Shown one piece after another: positions 23,649 to 35,466 of a stretch of 64,000 nucleotides of DNA (position 1 is its first letter; each line of letters opens with the position of its first letter). The stretch comes from Saxidomus purpurata (Eukaryota; Mollusca; Bivalvia; Venerida; Veneridae), in contig JAFMSR010000001.1 of NCBI GenBank assembly GCA_022818135.1, positions 4,875,663 through 4,939,662 of the forward strand, written 5' to 3'. The notes beneath the pieces were generated by a model. It worked only from the letters and a program-made list of their open reading frames with translations. It was not told the origin of the DNA and made no database searches. Made by a program: the position numbers and the translations under genes.

Positions 23649-24273
23649 ATAGGAGCTCGAGGTCGGGATTATGCTTTTCCGGCTTTGTTTTGTCTTTTTA
23701 CATTTATTTAAGAACCAAGCTAACAAAATATGATCTTATTTTCCCCGGATCTTAACTTTCATATTTTACCGCTGAAGTACCCGGTAGACTGAAAAAAAGA
23801 AAAGGAGTGACACACGCCATGTTATCCAACACAAACTGCTAAGAGTTACGTCCCTCAAAAACTGGTTCTCCGTCTACCAGTGTGACGCAACATGGAACCG
23901 GAACGTATACATGTAAACAAAGTGTGGTGGCAATTTCAAAAACTGGCGGAACAGTTTATTTTTGTTTAATGTAGTAATAATGGACTATTATCTTGCCATA
24001 CCATTTGAACAAGTTGAGCACACTGTCCATGAGTGTTGCAGAAAAAATAAAATGAAATAATTAAAAAAAGCGACGCCACTCTTAGCAGTTTGTGTTGGAT
24101 AACATGGCGGATGTCACTCCTTTTCTTTATTCAGTATACTGGGTACTTCAGCGGTAAAATATGAAAGTTAAGATCCGGGGAAAATAAGATCATATTTTGT
24201 TAGCTTGGTTCTTAAATGAATGTAAAATAACAAAACATAGCCGGAAAAAGCATAATCCCGACCTCGAGCTCCT
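23649..24273. mobile_element. Inverted-repeat element, ~200-bp arms
   Basis: Left arm (about 23649-23847) starts TAGGAGCTCGAGGTCGGGAT, and the right arm (about 24079-24273) ends with its complement. Inner ends are TTATCCAACACAAACTGCT and complement. Central spacer ~230 bp. Several indels and substitutions exist. No clear target duplication, so boundaries are approximate. Confidence 0.65.
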
Positions 24274-24719
24274 ATGTTTTAGACGGGCGATTTCTTCCAG
24301 AAAACTAAAATATCAGAACGGCAAAACGGGTCAGACGGAGAGCAGAATGAATAAGGCTAACCAAGTAAAATATTTATAATCTGCAAACAAGTGGATCAGA
24401 TGGTTCCAGTTTTATAAGTAAAATCTTCTACATGTCTTATAAGACTTGAATGATTCATACCGGTATCAAAATACGCACTGTGTAAGTAGAAGCCCGAAGA
24501 AGTCGGCCCCGTCCGTAGGTAGAGCAAACGGTTTTCGACCAATGACTCTTTAACATCGATCCTGCAACGTTATACGCATTATCAGTAGATGAACCATATT
24601 GTTTTTGAGATCAGTAAGGTCAAAAGTTATACTGTGACATTCAGTTGAAAAATGATTTTCTATCGATAGCTGGACATTGATAAACAAGGTCCATACTTAG
24701 AATTTAAATTCATACAAGA

Positions 24720-26674
24720 GTTATCTAACTTCAATGTCAGACACGATTATGAGATGTTCATACGTAAGGACGGACAAGAGCAAATCTATATGTGCAGTGG
24801 GGGCATAAGAAAGTCAAAAGTTATCTGTGGTAGCTTAATTGTGCATGTGTTACCCCTGGACAATATTGCCAAGTTTTAAATAACTCCCATAAGTGGGTAC
24901 TGGAGTGTATGTGCATGATAGTACCTTAGTATATTGGATAGTAAGGCTTGCACACAAAATTTAACCAAATTTTCTAATATCAACAAGGGTCATAAATTAT
25001 ATTAAATTCAGTCAGGAGTTATCTTACCTGCTTGTTTGATACCCATATGGAACTTTCAATTTTTCCAATATTCGATGTATCGATACATTTTTCACATTAA
25101 ACAAAGAAGGATAAAATCGGTTGAATCGTCATAACTTTTAAACGGTTTTCTAAATCGCTTATGCAATTATCACAAAAGTTGGCAAATTATTTTACCTAAA
25201 TGTTGATATAAATTTCAAAAATATTAAGTATTTCACCTACCCATTTTGGTTTAAAATCTACCACCCCGTTTTCCCTGTGAAATGCTTATGGGGGTCTAAA
25301 ATTGCTTCATTTTTTCAGTGATTTGTTGAAACATTTCGTCTTATATAGAGAAAACCATTAAGGGATCGCTTATGCAATTGTTGCATCGGCAAGTGAAATA
25401 TATAAGGAATAATGCAAAATCTTTATTACATAGTTTCCGATTTCACCTACCCATTTAATGATTTATCAACTGTTAACACGTATAGTCTGACGGATCGGGT
25501 GTCTCCGTGGTTTTCAAGGAAATTATCGAATATCATACGGAAATCATATTAAAGCTAGACTGTTAAGTATTGAATAACTTGGGGGCTGTCAATAAAGATT
25601 TTTAAATTGTTTCAATATAATAAAATTAGTACGGTAGAAGTGCCACCTTTTTCTGCTTATTGTGTATTTTGGTGTTGTTTTTTTCAACTGTCACAGTTAA
25701 AATTAATGTACATATTAAACTGGCTTCTTTAGAGGTGTATTTGTATTTTGATATCTTAAAGGTCCAAAGATGGGACATGTACGTGTTTTTATAACGTGCG
25801 TATCGATTTATATTTCTTCTTAAATTTTATGCTCCATTATATTTATATTTTATTATACCAGGATTTCTAATTTTCATTTTTTCAATTTGACACAATTCCC
25901 CTTTGCTTTTTAATTCTAAAATACATATGGAATCTATAAATTATCATCAATGTACATGTAACCACACTGTTTTTATTACGCCATATATTGGTTTAATCCA
26001 TTCTCGTACGTCCAGAGCATTTCATTACATAGTTTCATGTTGATTATTAGGGAGAGGCTGAAGACTGGATTGAAATTTAAACTGGATTTAAATCAACCAC
26101 TAAGTGTTTTACTGAAATGTATGCACAATAGTACCTTGAGACCCCTGGACATTGTAAAGATGTTTCAAATCAATTTCAGCAATGGTAACTTAGATATATG
26201 CCTGAAAGTAGCTTGCACACCAAATTCAGCTTGAATGCAAAACTTTAACTAAATTTTCAAAGTTTAACAAGGACGATAATTTGTAATAAATTCAGTCAGG
26301 AGTTATCTAACCTGGTTGTTTGATACCCCTAACGACTATATTGAAGTTTTAAATCAATTCCATGAGTGGTTACTGAGATATGTGCGTGATAGTACCTTGC
26401 AATAAAAACTTTCACCACAGTTTGTAAGTCAAACAAAGGTCATAAATTAAATTAAATCAAAAGTTATCTAACTTTACTGTCTGATACCCCTGAAGACTTT
26501 AATGAAGTTTCATATGGATCCAATGACTGGCTACTGAGAAACATGTATGTCCATGACAGTACCTTATATGCAAAACTTTAACCAAAGCTGCATCGCCGAC
26601 ACCTATACCGACGCAAAAGTGACTCTAATAGCCCTCCTTATTCTTCGAATACTAGTAGCCGAGCTAAAATGTGA
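24720..26674 (-). repeat. Reverse-oriented array related to the CTCGACTATT family, interrupted
   Basis: Read on the minus strand, the start at 26674 is tagctcggctactagtattc...gaataaggagggctatt, then gcgtcggtataggtgtcggc, then units with 'cagtagcca', 'catacttgaaact' and 'gataactcct' words, resuming near 24720-25050. Unrelated sequence at about 25050-26035 splits it. The 3' hairpin was not found. Confidence 0.45.
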
Positions 26675-26799
26675 TACCTTTCTTTGTCATGGTAAAGTTT
26701 TAACACTGTATATTGGTCATTGATGTGGTATTTTTAAAATTTCAATCCGACCTGTTCATGATCAGGTACAAAATTAGCCAGTATTACCAATATTCGTCA

Positions 26800-27135
26800 T
26801 TGGGTCTAAAAAGAAACGTCTGTTTCCTGTAACCCAGTTAATTACCTTACCGACCCTCCTTTTTTACACCCAACCCATAAGTCTGTATGACCCTGAAAAA
26901 AAATAGCATCAAGAAAATTTCTATTTTCATGGAATTTCGTGGTGTTGCCTGTGATCAAAAAGCATGTTTTATTGGTTTCTTCCATAAATATTACACCAAA
27001 TACTTAGTAATTGCTGAATACTGTTATGGGTACCCATCAAATTACAAAATCACATTAAAAAATCCCTACCTACCGACCCATCTTTTTCCAGCATGTCACT
27101 AGTTACAGGAAACACATATTTTTTAAGCCGTATAA
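26800..27135. mobile_element. Possible MITE with inverted ends
   Basis: gtctgtttcctgtaac near 26818-26834 and gttacaggaaacacat near 27103-27118 are inverted, each flanked by ctaaaaa/tttttta tracts, enclosing ~270 bp with accgaccc words on both sides. Weak arms; boundary uncertain. Confidence 0.35.
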
Positions 27136-28804
27136 GGTGCAATAGGAGGCCTGTGGACATCGCTTGCGAGTTTTTGACTTAATTGTTTTACCTAGAAACC
27201 AGCAAGATAAATATTCTGACCAAGTTTCATGATGATTACACAGGAGTATTAAGTATTAGCAATAGATTTCTTTTATCTCACCTGATGATATTTTGACATG
27301 ATATTATAATTTTTGTACTAAAACATATATTTTACATTTATACTGTGTGCAAGCTCTCTGGATTTATAAAGATAAAAGCATGAACTTATCCAAGTTTACA
27401 CGATGAGTTCATCTAACTTGTCATAAGTTGATGAACTAAAATAATACACACATGCATGCTACCCGGTCCAATATGTTTACAATTTAGGGTGTCGCATACA
27501 TTGGGCTAATGCATATATTGTATTTTGTTTAAGTGAAAAACATCATTTTTGTACAATTTGGAGTGATAAAAGTCGAAATGAATTTTCCTTGGTGTGAAAT
27601 AGAAGCAAATAAGCCTTATTCTAATATGCCTACGGTATATTTCTATAGTCAATTCGAGTGCATTAATATGATTAAAGCACTCGGAAAAATAGGCGGAGTT
27701 TCGGACATGGAAGTAGCTCCTTCCGGCTTTTCTAATTTACTCCCGCGCAAAAATAAAATAAGAAATGGAAATAATATCAGTATACATACATCAGTCGCAT
27801 GAAAAAGATTTGTTTAAGAACCTAAATATTATTTTTGATTGCGTCAAGTAAGCCTTAGAATACCCTCACCTTGTTTTCCTTAAAAAAGGCCAAGAAATTC
27901 AGGATTAACAGTCATACCATGTTTTGATTCCGGAAGACAAAACTATGAATGAAAACGTTTACGTCATCAAACTGACGTCATTACTCCACGTTAAAACGTT
28001 GTACAGTTCAAATTAACGGTGCGCATTTAAATCGATTGGCTGCTTTGTTAGGTTCTGAATCTGACGTCTTCTGCATAATGTCACTCAGGTATTTCTTTTT
28101 TTATATTTTATGTATTAGATGATTAAACTAAAAGAAGTTTGTATAATATAGTTATGTTTGATATCTTGAATGGTTGCCCGAATAGGGGAGTGAATTCCAA
28201 CAGCTACTATTTATGCTGTTTTTCACATTACCGCCGAACTGAAAAAAGGTCCGTAGTAGTTACGATAGTTTTCAAAAAAATCGGCTTCTAAGAATCGAAA
28301 TAATCTATGTCTTGGAGTGCTTTATCGAAATTGAAGCATTTCCCGTCGGTAATGTGCCTGCGTATAATTCAAGGCTACCTGAGTTACAAGGTTAGCAACA
28401 AAACTTCTTGTAATAGGAAAAAGTTAAATGACAGCTTAAACTTAAGTTAAACTCTAAATTTAGAAACAGTTTAGTTGAGCAGTCCTCTCAATGCTTTGAT
28501 TGATGCTTTTTTACTGGTCAATTTTGTAAACATTTAGAATGACCGAATGTTTTAAAATTGTACTATATTTATTGTCTTAACATTCCCTTAACTCTTTAGC
28601 ACTACTATATTGAGAGTAAGTGAAGCCAATAAGAGTTCTTTTTGTATTCAAATCAATCTGAATGTCGTAAGAGCAAGTCATGCTTGTATGACCTTATTGA
28701 GAATGAAAGTAAGGTATGTTGACTAAAGCAAGAATAATTTGTGACTTAAGATAATAGTTATGTAATCTTGTGAAATTACAATGTAATGTACTATTTCCAT
28801 GTAG
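27136..28804. other. Intronic, no feature recognised
   Basis: Contains an open frame at 27533-27802 (+) lacking an ATG at its start and any family resemblance, plus TGACGTCA-like sites near 27960-27985. Nothing firmly supportable. Confidence 0.35.
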
Positions 28805-28889
28805 CCCAATGGAGGAATGCCCGTGACAGGACCTCCCACACAGACAATACCGTATCCAGGCTTAAAGCTATCAAAGATGCTGCGAGACG
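28805..28889 (+). CDS. cpRAS-VWA exon: VWA helix alpha-1 start
   Basis: 85-nt exon between ttccatgtag and acg|gtatgt. In the phase that fits its neighbours (two bases in, two bases out) it reads QWRNARDRTSHTDNTV and then SRLKAIKDAAR. Joined to the 41513 exon it gives RLKAIKDAAR-R-QLERMKIEHPNK, a convincing VWA helix alpha-1 leading into the beta-2 strand VALVTFGS. The one-base overhang at 11390 and the one-base start at 41513 are both satisfied. A second frame (PNGGMPVTGPP...) is also open across it, so the assignment rests on phase and on the continuity of the VWA helix. Confidence 0.65.
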
Positions 28890-29081
28890 GTATGTTAAAC
28901 AAATATAAAATACTTGTGGCCTAAAACATCTTTAATTTTAGCATGTTAAATATTAATGCAGCCACACAAACCCAGTTTGACTTGTTAAACTGTTTATAAT
29001 GTAAATGATAGCAAGGGGTGTTGAATCTTCTTACCGGCCAGTTGGTATTAACATTAAAAGAAATACCATAATACATTTATT

Positions 29082-30305
29082 AGCTCGACTATTTGAAGAA
29101 TAAGGAGGCTATTGCACTCGCCCCGGCGTCGGCATCTGTGTTGGTTAAAGTTTTTTATAAAGTCAAATATCTTGAATACTATCAAAGGTATTGACTTGAA
29201 ACTCAAACTATATGTTTACCATCAACATCTACACCTGAGGAAACAATCTCCATAACTCTGTTTTGATTTTTGACAGATTTATGCCCCTTTTTAACTTAGA
29301 ATTTTTGGTTAAAGTTTTTTATAAATTCAAATATCTTGAATACTATCAAAGGTATTGACTTGAAACTCAAAGTATGTGTCTACCATCAACATCTACACCT
29401 GAGGAAACAATTCCCATAACTCTGTTTTGATTTTTGACATATTTATGCCCCTTTTTAACTTAGAATTTTTGATAAAAGTTTTTTGTAAATTCAAATATCT
29501 TGAATACTATATAAGGTATTGACTTGAAACTCAAAATATATGTAAACCATCAACATCTACACCTGAGGAAACAATCCCCATGACTCTGTTTTGATTTTTG
29601 ACAGACTTATATCCCTTTTTAACTTAGAATTTTTGGTAAAATATTTTATAAAGTCAAATATCTTGAATACTATCAAAAGTATTGACTTGAAACTCAAAGT
29701 ATGTGTCAACCATCAACATCTACACCTGAGGAAACAATCCCCATAACTCTGTTTTGATTTTTGATAGATTTGTGTCCCTTTTTAACTTTGAATTTTTTGT
29801 TAAAGATAGAATACTATCGAACGTATTGACTTGAAACTTAAAATGTATGTTTACTGTCAACATCTTCACCAATGTTTTTGATTTTTGACATATTTATGCC
29901 CTTTTTAACTTAGAATTTTGTCACAGTTTTTACCAGACTAATATGGAAATACTCAAAATGGCTTTCTTTTGAAATGTCATAGAATAATTATGCAGCATGC
30001 AGCGGTCATGCTTTTTTAATTCTATACATATCAATTTTGAAAAGTTACAAAATTATTCATGATCAAATATACAAGGTCATGTATTTCTTTGAAATTATCC
30101 CCCCATCCTCCCTCCAGTTGGCTTGCAGAATCCAGAGTAAGGCTTTGAATGCAATGTACATTTACAAAGGTCTTTGAACAAGTTTCATATCTTTGACCTT
30201 AATTCTTATAGACAATTACACAATACTCCTGTTCTTAGACAAAAACCCCATTTTACCAACAAGCTTTCAAATAGTCGAGCGTGCTGTCATGTGACAGCTC
30301 TTGTT
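29082..30305 (+). repeat. Helentron-associated element (CTCGACTATT family), copy 2
   Basis: Same core unit and same 3' hairpin GCTGTCATGTGACAGC + tcttgtt as 17783-19290. Its subterminal inverted repeats read CTATTTGAA at the 5' side and TTCAAATAG at the 3' side, both changed relative to copy 1 so that they still pair. Confidence 0.8.
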
Positions 30306-32477
30306 ATATATAATTTCAGTGAAGTACATATTAAACTTTCAATGGAAGTTTTTTTATACCTGTAAAGAGTACTTGTATGTAATCTTTGAAAACAGATGAC
30401 TGGCTTTGCTTGAACTAATAGCTTGGCGATGAATAGTGAAATTAACTGTTTAATGAGGGAAGAAAATTATTTCAGCATGAAATTGTACACACTAAACTCA
30501 TGAAACTTTGATTTTCATCTGCCTATGTGTGATCAACATGATATTAAATTTGTAAATTTACATGGATCACCCCTATCAGGAACTGGTACAGTGACTTTCA
30601 AATTGGTCCTAGTTTTATGATGGTAAACTTCAAGTCTTAGTCAGAAAAGAGCAGTGTTTTTTTATATTGGCTATCTAAAATAGCCAAAATTAAAGCTGCT
30701 TTTTGGTGAAAAATAAAGTTTATCAAACTTTCTGAAATAACATATTTTAGAACTACAGTCAAACTTGTGAACAACTGCCGGTCAAGGGAAACCATTAAAA
30801 TGGCCGTTGTTCACAGGTGACCTTTGTTCGGAGATGTGGGCAGTTGATATAGTTTCATCACACTTAACCTTGTTTATCAAGTTTTATCAAGTTTCATCAT
30901 CAGTTGTCAGATAAACTGGCTATAAGCATTAAGGTGGAATGCGCCTCAAACTAATTTCTCGAATTTTCTTCTCATATTTGCACCACGTATATTTCAGCAT
31001 ATTTCCGATTTCACAGGGAATTTATCTTTGTAATATCTTGTAAACTTTTTTTTCAGTAGTGCTTCAAACATAGCTTCTGACGTCACTTTTTTACCACCGC
31101 GCTTTCTTACGCTGTCGGCAGGTTTTTAAGCTGTAGCGTTTTGCCTTTGTAAAATATTTCCAACCTTCTGATTTTCTCTTATATCTTTAAATAAGAGCTA
31201 CAAACTGATATAAAATTGGACGTAAAAAGTTTGACGTTGTAACCGCTATGCATGGATTTGTGACGTCAAAATGGAAATAAATGACTTGAGTTTTGTTAAA
31301 ATTTTAGCGTAAAATTAAATTTGTAAGAAATCGGCTCGATGAAAAAACGTAAAAGTTCAATATGTTTTGTAAAAACGATTTTGCTATTAGTTGACAGTGT
31401 AAAAATTAGGGGTCACCGACTTTAGTATTTCGTAAATTTACGAATTCGCACCCCTACCCCATATCTGACATAAGCGTTTAAATGCAATATTCACATGTGT
31501 CCTTGGAAAAATGAAAATTTTATGCATAATTGATACTTTGTCAGATATAAAATACTGTTTATGACAAAATACTAATTATCTAAAGACATCAAATTAGCAG
31601 TAGGTAAAATGTGATTGCGTATATACGCACTGAATTTTAGTTATTCACATCAATTGTCGCATACTCTTGCATGCCATAATAACTATAATATCGATGGATT
31701 CTTCCTGGAATATGACCAGTTTTTCCACAGACAAGAGGAATTGAAGAGGCCCCGGTCAAATTCCGCTGATGAGATTCGAGCCGGCAACCGCTCTACATCT
31801 ACACATCGGCGTCTCTCTACATAGTGTTAACTTCATGTAAGATCGATTACTACACAGTTTTGTTCGATTTTCTGCGCGATAAAAATGACCTCTTTCAATC
31901 ATAGTGCATGAAACAAACCAAATGCCATCTGCAGTCTATCGTCATATTTAATAATTAGCGATTTTGATTGTCCGGGTGTTCCAAAAGGCAAGTAAGAAAT
32001 GTTTTCTTCACTTTAATTTGGCCGTTTAAGTTATCTTTCATATTTAATAATCACCACAGGTTGGAAATGAGTTTTCCGTCACAAGTTTTATATGCTTTCT
32101 TTCATATTTGTAATGCTAAGGTTATAAATGTGAAAAAGCTGTACACAAAACAATAGAAAGAATACCAAATTACAGAGGAATAAACAAAAGTGAAAGATTG
32201 CTATCTATTGATTATTTCAAGAAAACATTCATTACAATATGAATTTCATGTATGCGCGAAAAGCTTATCTCATGTTGGCAAGTGCAGTCGAGATGTAAAT
32301 CATGGAATATAGGTATGGGTAGATATGTGAATAAGGATGCGACACTGATTTTACTCCGTATTGGCCTATGTGGCAGATGACCAGCGTGTGATCCCCAGCA
32401 TGGAAACAGGAGATGTGCCAAACGGCAGCGCACTTAGCACAACACCAAGCTGTATAAAACTTACAAATAGATGGGAC

Positions 32478-32745
32478 AGATGGTGCGGTTGTTAACGCTC
32501 TGGACTACTAATCCGGAGGTCCCCGGTTCGAATCCCGGCCGGGGCACTGGAAATTTCTGAAACACTTTTCAGTGTTTCCCACCCATCTAGAGCTGAACTG
32601 GTTAGAAACCAATAGGTAGTATCACGTGTATCGGGGCTATACACCGGGCATGTAAAAGAATCAAGGGGTCTATTCGTAAAAGAGCTAGGGTCTGGTACCC
32701 GGATTCTCTTGTATCTGCATCTGTCTCTCTTCAACCTGCGTCTGT
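32478..32745 (+). repeat. tRNA-derived SINE-like repeat (family S1), copy 2
   Basis: A-box-like TGGTGCGGTTGTTAACGC and perfect B box GGTTCGAATCC, then ggggcactggaaatttctg, cccacccatctagagctgaa and ggggtctattcgtaaaa, collinear with 4069-4330. Inserted within the TTAA element. Confidence 0.75.
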
Positions 32746-33149
32746 CAAGAGTCTTGGCAAGTTCACTCAGGGAGAAGTCCCAGGGTCGGCCGGGACTTAT
32801 AAACAATAAAAGAAAAAAAAAGGGTATCGGCGCTCAGTTAGTATATAGCGCATGATTTTTTTCTTAAATCTTAGGAGTCTGTACTTTGTGAGTTCTACCC
32901 TAGCAAAAGTAAGTAAACTAGTAAGATAAAAAAAAACTGGCTTTAGCTAATTCAATAGTTAAAACTTTTGATATTCAAAGCTTATAAGTTTATTTCATAT
33001 GACAATAAATGAATTCTATAAGCTTACATCACATCTGCAGTTTATTAACCCCCTCCTCTTCAGCGCTTTATAAAGAATTTCTTGAGTTTTTAGTCAGTAT
33101 AATTGCGCGTTCATTTGCACTATATGTCGAAATGTCGAAACAGTATGTT

Positions 33150-33212
33150 TCATAGATTCGAACCCGCATGCTGCTTGACTTGAATTCTTCACGTAACCCG
33201 CTCCACTGCGGA
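33150..33212 (-). repeat. tRNA-like fragment
   Basis: Minus strand carries an A-box-like AGTGGAGCGGGTTA and a B box GGGTTCGAATC about 35 bases apart. SINE head or tRNA pseudogene. Confidence 0.4.
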
Positions 33213-33554
33213 TTTATCGTCGGTTATTAGCAAAGTATAAAAGTATATTGCACCTACAATATCCGTGATCTCGCACTTGCGGAAATTTATTTATTCGAAG
33301 TAATCGCTGGAATATATATTCATGTAAAAAGGTCAGGATCAGGTTAATTTGTTCGCATAATACGTGTACCACTAATGAAAAGTCGCTGGTTCTTCCACTC
33401 TTTAGTGATTCGGTGTGTGGAGAACGATAAATAAACAAAACAACGAGCGAAAACAAGTTATATGTTTTTTTAAAACAAGAGACTCGCATGTGAAACTAGG
33501 GGTGGCGAATTTGATCTCGGTCTCCACAAACAAAAGTTATTAGCTGTCTTAAAA

Positions 33555-33797
33555 TTGAGATTTCATAAGCTGGTGCTTTACACCGGAGAAAAAAGTACGT
33601 ATGGTTACGAAAGGATGCGCCATCTTCTCGAAAACTCAAAGATACATACTAAGCTTGAAAACTTAAAATACACAAAGGAATGTAGACCTGTGTATACTTT
33701 AAACTGTATTCAGATGACGCACGGTGTGAATGGGGAATACAGATCCCGTTCAGGCGATACTTTCAATGATGAGGTGAAAAAATACTTTTTACATTAA
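33555..33797 (+). CDS. Unassigned small open frame inside the TTAA element
   Basis: An 80-codon frame with fairly balanced codon use (TGEKSTYGYERMRHLLEN..., ending DEVKKYFLH). I do not recognise it. Its place between the inverted arms suggests a remnant of the element's own gene or of a captured exon; no splice partner was seen. May be chance. Confidence 0.2.
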   Translation: MRFHKLVLYTGEKSTYGYERMRHLLENSKIHTKLENLKYTKECRPVYTLNCIQMTHGVNGEYRSRSGDTFNDEVKKYFLH

Positions 33798-34755
33798 CTG
33801 TGATAAACTCGAATTAAATTTAACGTTATTATTTGACACTAACACATGCTAATCACATACACGGAAATACTGAAAGATTGTATCAATGTTTCTACCTTTA
33901 GAAGTATTTGTAATTCATATTAAGTCGCCACTTGAGTATCTGAATCAATTCTATTAGAGTTGAAGGCATGACACCGTCTTTTGTTACTATGTACATGGTT
34001 GGAGGGTGTAAATCCGATCTATGGAAAAGCACTGGTCAAAGATCTCATCAACATATAAATTGTTTCAGGCAGATAAAGATGTCTAGCTTTTGAAATAGCC
34101 CATCCGGGTATATAAATTGCTCTATTGAAAACATGAGTCTGTTAGTAAATAGACTTATCCATGTGTAAAAAAGAAAACGTACAAAGTAACTCCAAGTACA
34201 TCACAACGTCAAAACTACGTTTGGGGTAGGGGTGAAATCTTGTGGAATTGTAAAAATAGTAAGCCGGTGACCCATCCTTTTTATCATATCAAATGAACGT
34301 AAAATGATTTTTATACAGCATATCAAACGTATGTGTTTTTTCATCAAGCTGATTTTTTATAACTCCAATTATAAGGCAAAATTTTAAGCAAAACCCTGAT
34401 AGAATTTTCCCGTTTTGACGTCACATAATCGCAACTAGCATATCGGGCGTCGTAATATTTTCATCAAATTTTATACCATTATAAAGAACGTCTTAAATGG
34501 AAAGCGCATGTTATTTTATATTGTCTATAAATTTAAAATAAAAAGCGCGGTGAAGGAAAACTGGAGAAATAACATGAAATAGCGTGCTGTGCAAAAAGTG
34601 ACGTCAGTGGCAATGTTTGAAGCATAACAGCATAGAAACCGTAAGAGATATCAAAACAAAGAAATCGGATTTCCATCAGAAATAGCTTCAACTATGCACA
34701 GTGTAAATTTCATGAGAAAATTCGAACAAAATATTTGAGGCGCATTCCACCTTAA

Positions 34756-35466
34756 ACGAATAACTATTTGTCTGAATTTCGTGCATATGGTTTAATTCTG
34801 CAAACAGTTGGGCGTTACAAATCAAATACAAAATGATTTTGTATTGAATCAACAATGGCAGAATTTAGTTTATCGACTTTAATAAGCTGAAGACTGTGAC
34901 GCTGATCAGGGCTTCGATAATTTGGTCAGCTCAATCGGTCCGGGCCGAGTCTCTGTCGTTATTGATGTTGCCAATCATGTTACCCCACCCACTTCGGCAA
35001 TGCAGCGGAAGTTACTCACTTGTTTTATTATGCGGTTTTACAGTGATGTCATGCTCAAAATATACGATCTTACTTTTCAAATTTCATTTCCTGTTAAAAA
35101 TGATCTATATTTTATCATGTTTGAAGTTGATCTACGTATATTTTGAAAGGAAAAACAAGCAACTAATGTCTGCCGAGTTCAGCCAAATGTATCGAGATTA
35201 TGCTTACAGTTGCACCGTGCGACGGGAGATAACAAAAGCCGGTCTCCGGCTCCGGTCTTTGAAGGTCTCGGATATTGGCCATGAAAACATTTTTGCATAA
35301 TATTAATTTATTTTTTAATACATGACCATTCGTGACTTTAGAAAAGAGCCTGCAAAAATATGTTCCGGTCGACGATTTACGAATAACAATCGTGTTCTGG
35401 AAAAAATAGGTCTAACACATTTATTTTTGTCGAATTTGAATAAAGTAAATTTACAAATTGTGTTAT
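34756..35466. other. Intronic, no feature recognised
   Basis: Overlapping open frames near 34896-35300 have no family resemblance and no ordinary splice context. Nothing further supportable. Confidence 0.35.

Larger units (their letters stand above)
11391..28804 (+). other. Putative 17.4-kb intron filled with mobile elements
   Basis: No convincing exon is seen between the G1/G2 exon and the one at 28805. The interval holds nested Helentron-like elements, two pearl-type arrays, a foldback element and other inverted repeats, annotated separately. The VWA beta-1 strand with the DxSxS part of the MIDAS should be encoded here by an exon with phase 1 on both sides, but I could not find it. Confidence 0.5.
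30929..34755. mobile_element. TTAA-flanked long-TIR DNA transposon, non-autonomous, copy 1
   Basis: TTAA at 30929-30932 and 34752-34755 flanks GGTGGAATGCGCCTCAAA and its complement. Inverted arms of roughly 530 bp (about 30933-31462 and 34222-34751), less well matched in the middle, end inside at a shared ggtcaccg/cggtgacc word. The ~2.8-kb interior carries SINE-like pieces and no recognisable transposase. TTAA duplication and purine-rich GG ends are compatible with Kolobok-like elements; superfamily is inferred. Confidence 0.7.
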
